The notes under the pieces were generated by a model. The model did no database searches. It had not been told where the DNA came from and saw nothing but the letters and a program-made list of their open reading frames with translations. A stretch of DNA of 49,653 nt, taken from contig ML976811.1 of the NCBI GenBank assembly GCA_010015655.1, positions 17,492 through 67,144 on the forward strand, given 5' to 3'. Every line of letters begins with the position of its first letter. Positions within the stretch are counted from its first letter, which is position 1. Below are positions 44,436-49,653 of the stretch, piece after piece. Origin of the DNA: Bimuria novae-zelandiae CBS 107.79. Taxonomy: Eukaryota; Ascomycota; Dothideomycetes; Pleosporales; Didymosphaeriaceae. Made by a program: the position numbers and the translations under genes.

Positions 44436-46548
44436 ACGTGTCCGTGCGCGTGATGAGCCACTTCGCGTGATAGGCCACCAACACCAAAACATCTCTACGA
44501 GAAACGAGGCTGTAGAGCTACACATAGTAGCTATTATCATAAGATTTCTTTATAGAAGTACTATATTAATACTTGCAATTAACCTGTACTATTTATATTT
44601 ACTTAGAAGCTTAACGTTGCGACCGCGCCGCGTAGTCTTAGGTAGAGCTACTAATACGGCACCTAAGGCTTCCTTAGTAGCTACAGCGTCAACCACACGT
44701 TTCTGGCGCTTGTTACTTTATGTAGGTGGCTGCGAGGCTTTTCTCTTACCCTTCTAGGTAGATTGTAGAGCTTTTGCTGCGTCACGAGCCTCTTTCTAGC
44801 GAGCGCGCTCTGCTGCCTTCTCAGCCCTCTCCTTCTCCCTAGCTACCTTGGCGGCCTCCCGCCCTACACGCTTCTCCTCTGCAATTTTCTCCTTGTACAG
44901 CTTAGCTGCCTTCCTTAACTTAGCTATCTCTGCTTTTCGAAGCTTTTGCTCCTTTTCCTCTTGCTCCTTTACAGACTGGCGTACACGAGCCTCCCTGACC
45001 TTCCTTAGTGACCAGAGGACTGCTCCCCCATGGTACTCTTAACGCTACTAAAGGTTAAGACGCTTGCCCTTCTTCTTATACTTCTTCTTAACTAGTAGTG
45101 CCTCCTTAAGCCCGTTAATCTCGTGGTGAAGTAGCTTATTTTAAACTAAGATGTGGTAAAGTGAGCGGCTGAGCTTCTGCGCGTCTTTACTGGCCTGATT
45201 CTCTACTGTAGCTCGTACAAGGCGATCTAATTTACGCCAGTCAGATCCACTGAGTACTAACGTAGAGCTCTCTCGTGATTCCTGCTCATCTTGGGTGGTT
45301 TTGGCAAATCTTTTGAGTATAACCTCTAGGTTGAAAGGTGATATGCTAGTAGCCTTAAAAGACTTAAGAATTGTCTCCTCCTAAAGGGAGCTTGCCTAGG
45401 CCTTCTAGAAGAGAGGAAAGAAGTTTCCTTTTTTAATTAGGACTAGGCCTTAGCTCTTTTAGAGGTAGGTCGTGAGCTTAGCGGAGTAGGCTAATAAGAG
45501 AGGCTTAAAGAGCACTACATTAAGTGGCTAAAGCGTATGCGTCGAGTGAGGAGGAAGTATAGCTAGGAGGATCCTATTCCTGTCGTAATAGTTAATAAAA
45601 TCTATAGTAATATAAGATCTATGGCCGTTAAGGATAAGAAGTTGGTAGGATCGTTAAGCTTTTACCTTAGTGTAGCGATCAAACACCTGCTTAAGCCAGG
45701 CAAGGCCGATATCGTTGTTTGTCCAGCCTAAGGGTGAAGAGGAGACGTGTACGCTATGCTTTCCTGCCTTGATATCCTTAACCTAGCTTGATTGGATGTC
45801 CTTGTTGGTAGACTGGTAGATAAGGCTTGGCGGTAAGGCTAATCCATCAGCGCACACGCATGCTAGGAGGGTAATCTATTTGCGAGAGCCATCTTGTAGA
45901 GATGCTCTAACCTCCTTCTTCTCCCACATACGTCTGCTGAACACTCGTTTCGATCGGCCAATGATACCGATAAGGAAGCCTTTCTCATCCATATTGTACG
46001 TGTGACAAGGCTCAATACCATATTCCTTAATTTTATTACCTAGGATATTAAAATACAGGCTGTATTTATCCCTTAAGTTGGCTTAGTGGCGATTACTGTC
46101 TATACTAGTTGCCTATCGCGAGGTAAGATAGATGCTATGCTAATTAATAAAGCGCGTAACCTAGCTCTCGCTTACTAGCTCCTTAACTATTGTCGACGTA
46201 AAATTTCGTATTATCTTTCTTATAGGTGGTAGGTGACGTGCTGTAAGTCCTTTTATATATTTAATAAGCTCTACCTCTTATTATAGAGCAAACTTTTATT
46301 AGTTAATAATCTTTAATGCGTGTGGCTGTGTTGTAGCATAGTGCCTTCGCATTAAAGTTAAGCGAGAAACACTATACTTTTTAGCTACTTTTTAGTACGA
46401 AAACTATTCGCTAGGGCTTAGCGATATTAGATCTGCAAGCGCGTCGTTAATTAGAGCTATAATAGTAGAGTTATAAGGTTGTGAAGTTTGAGTGTTTTGG
46501 CGTAGGTGGCCTATCACGCGAAGTGGCTCATCACGCGCACGGGCATGT
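44436..46548 (-). mobile_element. pogo-like DNA transposon, copy B (2113 bp, inverted relative to copy A)
   Basis: Flanked by TA (44434-44435, 46549-46550). Same terminal repeats and exactly the same 2113-bp length as copy A, but reversed. Differences from A are scattered transitions at CpA/TpG sites, with some mutated only in A and some only in B; no indels are evident. Flanking sequences differ, so these are two insertions, not one segmental duplication. Confidence 0.94.
44589..46492 (-). pseudogene. pogo-like transposase of copy B, RIP-damaged
   Basis: Mirror of the copy A gene with the same domain order: helix-turn-helix/CENP-B-like N-terminus (about 46430-46070), DDE core with TYNMDEKGFLIGI near 46000, GWTNNDIGLAWLKQVF near 45715 and the basic coiled-coil tail (45100-44630). 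It keeps many of the same TAG/TAA stops as copy A, plus private ones. The open stretches at 44467-44757 and 44848-45042 on the plus strand are shadows. Non-functional. Confidence 0.87.
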
Positions 46549-46550
46549 TA

Positions 46551-47661
46551 AGCTAGCGCATTTAGTTCCTGCGCATATAGGGTTCCTGCGCACCGCGCCA
46601 GAACCCCCCACCTATAGAAAACACGCGATTTCTCTCTATAACGCTTATTAACATAGACGCCTATAAAGTAGCTATATAATTAGCTATTAGTAATCTTAAT
46701 ATAGGCGTCTATTCTAGTTAGCGCGCTACTATAAAGGCCTATAAGTTACCTAAATTAATACTACGTAATTATTTTAATAGTGTAACTAGCAGCGCGCTTT
46801 GCTATTAGTATTAATAGTAGTTAACTCCTCTATAAGAGGATTTTCTAGTAGAATAGATCCTTAAAGAAGACGCACGCGCCTGCCCTCCCTTACACGCTTA
46901 CGCTTAAGAAATAGTAAATTAGATTCTGCGTATAAATAGCGATAACTAGCCTGTTAGTAAGCTTTAGCTCTTACACTTCCTTTGGCGTTAGCCACGCGTT
47001 GCCTCTGTAGTTGGCAGAAAGCTAGAGGCTTAGAGAGCTAATGCAGCGATACTAGAGCAGATACGTGCGTTCCTAGAGCTCTATGAGCAGACTCGACGGC
47101 GGCTTAATATATAGGCGGAGAATATATATAATATGGATAAGACTAGCGTTGCTCTAGGGGTATGTACTAACACTAGAGTACTCTCTAGTAGTTATAAAAA
47201 GAAGGCTTATATTTGGTCTTTAGAGAATCGCGAGTAGGTCTCTATAATTAAGTATGTATTAGCGATAGGGCGGAAACTACGCTGCGCAGTTATCTTTAAG
47301 GGCTAAAGCCTATAGATAACATGGTTCTCCTTGTCTTACGTACCTGACTGGATCTATACAACCTTAGAGAACGGATAGACGTTAAAAACAATAGGTGTTA
47401 AGTGGCTATAGCGTATATTTATACCTAAGATGGTTGTATCTGATGGCCAGCACAGGCTCCTAATACTTAACGGTTACGGTAGCCATATTAATATAGACTT
47501 CCTATGGCTCTATAAGCTACATCGTATATAGCTCCTCTATCTACCTACGCACACCTTACACGTCCTATAGCCTCTTAATCTCGCTCCTTTCTCTGTAATT
47601 AAGTCTAGCTATAGACGTTAGATCTAAGAGCTTGTATTACTTAACGACGCTGCACCTATTA
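46551..47661 (+). mobile_element. pogo-like element E, 3' part displaced by a copia insertion
   Basis: Starts immediately after the TA of copy B. The left end has the direct repeat GTTCCTGCGCA (about 46566 and 46586). Its transposase stops being recognisable at about 47660, where the copia LTR appears to begin. The remainder, if present, lies beyond the window. Confidence 0.6.
46830..47661 (+). pseudogene. pogo-like (DDE_1) transposase of element E, interrupted
   Basis: The N-terminal part is damaged. NIYNMDKTSVALGVCTNTRVL near 47130 replaces the usual MDETGF block. Then SYKKKAYIWSLENRE near 47195, MVVSDGQHRLLILNGYGSH near 47430-47490 (second Asp changed to Asn), and LLYLPTHTLHVLQPLNLAPFSVIKSSYR near 47540-47610. 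LLNDAAPI at about 47640-47658 matches the block that in relatives leads into the C-terminal domain, but the frame then meets unrelated sequence. A subfamily different from elements A, B and C. Confidence 0.8.
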
Positions 47662-47851
47662 TGTGACGGTTTAATGGCTCTTACTCGATGAGATGGTTAC
47701 TCCTACCCTTGCTTAGTTGCCACTCACCTTTCTGAGAGGGCTACACCTATCTGGGACTAGCGATGTTTACGCTCGTACATATACATACTCGGTAGCTTCT
47801 AGATAGTACACCCCCCAGCAGAAGAATTCCACAATCTTTTCTACTGCAACA
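47662..47851 (+). repeat. candidate 5' LTR of the youngest copia element
   Basis: Starts TGTGACGG where the interrupted transposase ends, and ends GCAACA directly before the primer-binding site. About 190 bp. The partner LTR is outside the window, so boundaries rest on TG...CA and on context at both ends. Confidence 0.5.
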
Positions 47852-47862
47852 GTTATGAGCCC
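47852..47862 (+). promoter_or_regulatory. primer-binding site, candidate half-tRNA(iMet)
   Basis: GTTATGAGCCC is complementary to the anticodon stem-loop of initiator tRNA(Met) (GGGCUCAUAAC). Priming by a cleaved initiator tRNA half is known for Drosophila copia. It sits at position +1 after the candidate LTR; the cognate site in the 10566-16044 element carries one RIP change. Confidence 0.6.
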
Positions 47863-47977
47863 GGATTGCGACTAAGCTTACGACAGATTGCGAAGAAGAT
47901 CGCACGACTGAAGCTCGCACGCTCGCAACGATTAATTAGCACCTACAACCCGTACGGAGCCGCTAATACCCTATACA

Positions 47978-49132
47978 ATGACCACTAAGTCAGATCCCGC
48001 AGTCACCCGAGTGACCATCGTCCTCGATCGAGCCGACGATTGGCACAAATGGCTGTTTATTCGAAAGAATACTGCCCAGAAGAACGACCTCTGGCAGTAC
48101 GTGGACCCTGCTACGACAGCAGCGGACTTGCCTACGTTAACGGCACCAACCGAACCGCAACTCACGGATCACAACGAACAAGCTACATCAATAGCTCACC
48201 TTACCGCTGCTCAGCAGAAGCTATACCAGTGGGAATACGAGCGATGGGAACGCAAGGACCTCGAGTTCAAGCGTCAGAAGAAAGCTCTGGCAGAATTTAA
48301 CTCAGAGATCAGCAAAACGATTACTGCGAGACACCTTTACCTAATCGAGAACAAGGATACCCCACACGAACGGTTGACAACGCTCAAGAAGCATCTCGCA
48401 CCATCTGACGCTACACGTCAACAAGATCTTATCGCACGATACAAAGCCCTTCAGACGCCGCCACGTGGTAAGAAGGTTGAAGAATGGCTACGATCTTGGG
48501 TGGAGGTCACCAACATGTGCATCGCTGCAGGTATACCTGAGACATCTGGATCTCGAGCACAAGAAGATTTCCTTGTCGCCTGCAGAACGATCGATCCTGA
48601 GTATGGTACATCAGGCCTGCGAGCCTTGATTGACCTAGAGGATGCTGGCACCGCCATTCCATCAGTGGAAGACTACGTCAGCAAATTCACGACCTACCTT
48701 AAGCGTGTTCGACCGATATCGACAGGACTCAGCTCTATGGCTGCAGAACTAGACGCTGCTAAGCCTCAGCAGCAGCAGAAGAAGGATGGCAACAAAGACA
48801 AGCCTCAATGCCCATGTGGCCTGAAACACTACTGGACCGAATGCTGGTTAATCAACGCCGAGCATCCAAAACGACCAAAGAACTACACCAATGCTGTTGG
48901 CCAGAAGAAGCTGGATGCCGCCTTTGCCGCCGATCATGGCCTGAGAGAAAAGATCAACAAGGCACTTGACAGATGGCGCGCAAAGCAACAGGACGGGAAT
49001 ATCGCTATAGACGATGGCAGCCCTCCTACTAGACCAACCGCAAACACTGTACTATTTATGTCCCAGGACAAGAACGAAGAGCTCCACGCTCTGTGTGAGA
49101 AGGAAGAGCTTCGCGCTCTACACAAGAACTAA
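47978..49132 (+). CDS. copia Gag (start of gag-pol), open for 384 codons
   Basis: The only long intact retroelement frame in the window. ATG at 47978. The N-terminal region TRVTIVLDRADDWHKWLF matches the Gag start of the nested copia at 10566-16044. The helical capsid-type middle includes TARHLYLIENKDTPHERLTTLKKHL, EEWLRSWVEVTNMCIAAGIPE and QEDFLVACRTIDPEYG. The zinc knuckle CPCGLKHYWTEC is at about residues 287-298, a C-x-C-x3-H-x4-C variant of CCHC. The frame stops at TAA 49130-49132, the first codon of the third unit of a 27-bp repeat, but continues in the same frame into protease, so gag-pol was one frame. High GC and few RIP marks show a recent insertion. Confidence 0.9.
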   Translation: MTTKSDPAVTRVTIVLDRADDWHKWLFIRKNTAQKNDLWQYVDPATTAADLPTLTAPTEPQLTDHNEQATSIAHLTAAQQKLYQWEYERWERKDLEFKRQKKALAEFNSEISKTITARHLYLIENKDTPHERLTTLKKHLAPSDATRQQDLIARYKALQTPPRGKKVEEWLRSWVEVTNMCIAAGIPETSGSRAQEDFLVACRTIDPEYGTSGLRALIDLEDAGTAIPSVEDYVSKFTTYLKRVRPISTGLSSMAAELDAAKPQQQQKKDGNKDKPQCPCGLKHYWTECWLINAEHPKRPKNYTNAVGQKKLDAAFAADHGLREKINKALDRWRAKQQDGNIAIDDGSPPTRPTANTVLFMSQDKNEELHALCEKEELRALHKN

Positions 49133-49156
49133 GAGCTTCGCGCTCTATACAAGGAT
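49076..49156 (+). repeat. 27-bp coding tandem repeat, three units
   Basis: Units at 49076, 49103 and 49130 encode EELHALCEK, EELRALHKN and (stop)ELRALYKD. The stop that closes gag is the first codon of the third unit. Confidence 0.88.
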
Positions 49157-49653
49157 GCTGATAAGGATTCAGCTCAGTCAACCATGGACGATGGCATGAA
49201 GCCAGAGGACAGGCTATTATATACAGCAGTCAGCATGGAAGACAATATTGACAAACTCAGCAATCGATGGATACTCAATCCTGGCTCCAACACCCACGTT
49301 ATCAACAGCGAAGACTGGGTAGGATGGACAAGGGAGTACGACGCTAGTGATACTGATTTTGTGGGCGCTAGTACAGGTCGCGTTCAGATTACTGCCTAGG
49401 GAAGCATGAAGCTCAAGGCAAAGACGCCAACAGGAATTAAGACGTTAGAACTCACCCATGTTGCCTACGTCTAAGGGTTTATCACCAATCTTATTGGCCT
49501 GGCACGTTGCCGCAAGATCAATATACACTTCGATTCAGGGAAAGACCTACTATACAGAGGCAGTCCAAAGACGATACTCGCATATTTGGAATACAATGGA
49601 GGTCATTGGCTGGTAGATGCTGATGCATCCTGCCGTCCAAAGCCTACGCCTTT
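49133..49653 (+). pseudogene. copia protease region and start of pol, runs off the window
   Basis: In frame with gag after the TAA at 49130. The protease-like block WILNPGSNTHVINSEDW lies at about 49268-49320; fungal copia relatives have D-P-G-S here, so the catalytic Asp reads Asn. Two further nonsense codons, TAG at 49397 and TAA at 49472, both fit CAG/CAA to TAG/TAA. Beyond these, LIGLARCRKINIHFDSGKDLLYR continues the copia protease to integrase linker. Truncated by the window end. Confidence 0.82.

Noticed and set aside
1..49653. CRISPR arrays, bacterial operons or rRNA genes
   Set aside because: No regularly spaced direct repeats, no prokaryotic gene layout and no rRNA-like sequence; introns and transposon families are fungal.

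Overview
This window is a transposon graveyard from a filamentous ascomycete (Pezizomycotina). The evidence is short spliceosomal introns (about 50-65 nt, GTAAGT-type donors, CTAAC/CTAAT branch sites), fungal transposon families (pogo/Fot1-like, Tc1/mariner, hAT, Ty3/gypsy chromovirus, Ty1/copia), and pervasive repeat-induced point mutation (RIP). Almost every stop codon in the old genes is TAG or TAA where the family has Gln (CAG/CAA). Paired repeats differ almost only by CpA to TpA (or TpG to TpA), while CpG is kept. Intact long reading frames are therefore rare, and most calls below are relics read through these stops.

Layout. 1-1625: 3' part of a pogo-like DNA transposon. 1628-3740: complete pogo-like element (copy A, TA target duplication). 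About 4130-6764, minus strand: unrecognised, intron-containing, RIP-damaged gene. 7112-9244: pogo-like element C. 9245-18196: Tc1/mariner-type element D with inverted ends, a DDE transposase at one end and an unrelated convergent gene at the other, split by a nested Ty1/copia element (10566-16044, 163-bp LTRs). 19328-21216: another pogo-like element (TIRs, TA duplication). 21730-26997: single-copy-looking dynamin-like GTPase gene, broken by a hAT transposon (22660-25476, perfect 8-bp duplication) and two nonsense codons. 28104-35288: Ty3/gypsy chromovirus (173-bp LTRs, CTATA duplication) with an antisense gene between pol and the 3' LTR. 35545-35979: long-armed foldback/MITE. 36668-42777: Ty1/copia element (201-bp LTRs, GTTAT duplication). 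43007-43206: solo LTR (TTACT duplication). 44436-46548: second copy (B) of element A, inverted. About 46551-47661: a pogo-like relic cut by the youngest element, a Ty1/copia with a still-open 384-codon gag, running off the window.

The sequences work as nested layers, not as a pathway: pogo elements landed in or beside each other, copia elements landed in Tc1 and pogo elements, and a hAT element killed a host GTPase gene. Less mutated islands (about 18.2-19.3, 21.2-22.7, 25.5-27.6 kb) are the likely host or young DNA; AT-rich blocks (about 27.6-28.1, 35.3-36.7, 42.8-44.0 kb) are the most decayed. The best candidates for something undescribed are the two-gene Tc1-like element D, the antisense CxxC-pair gene inside the gypsy element, and the unrecognised minus-strand gene at 4.1-6.8 kb.
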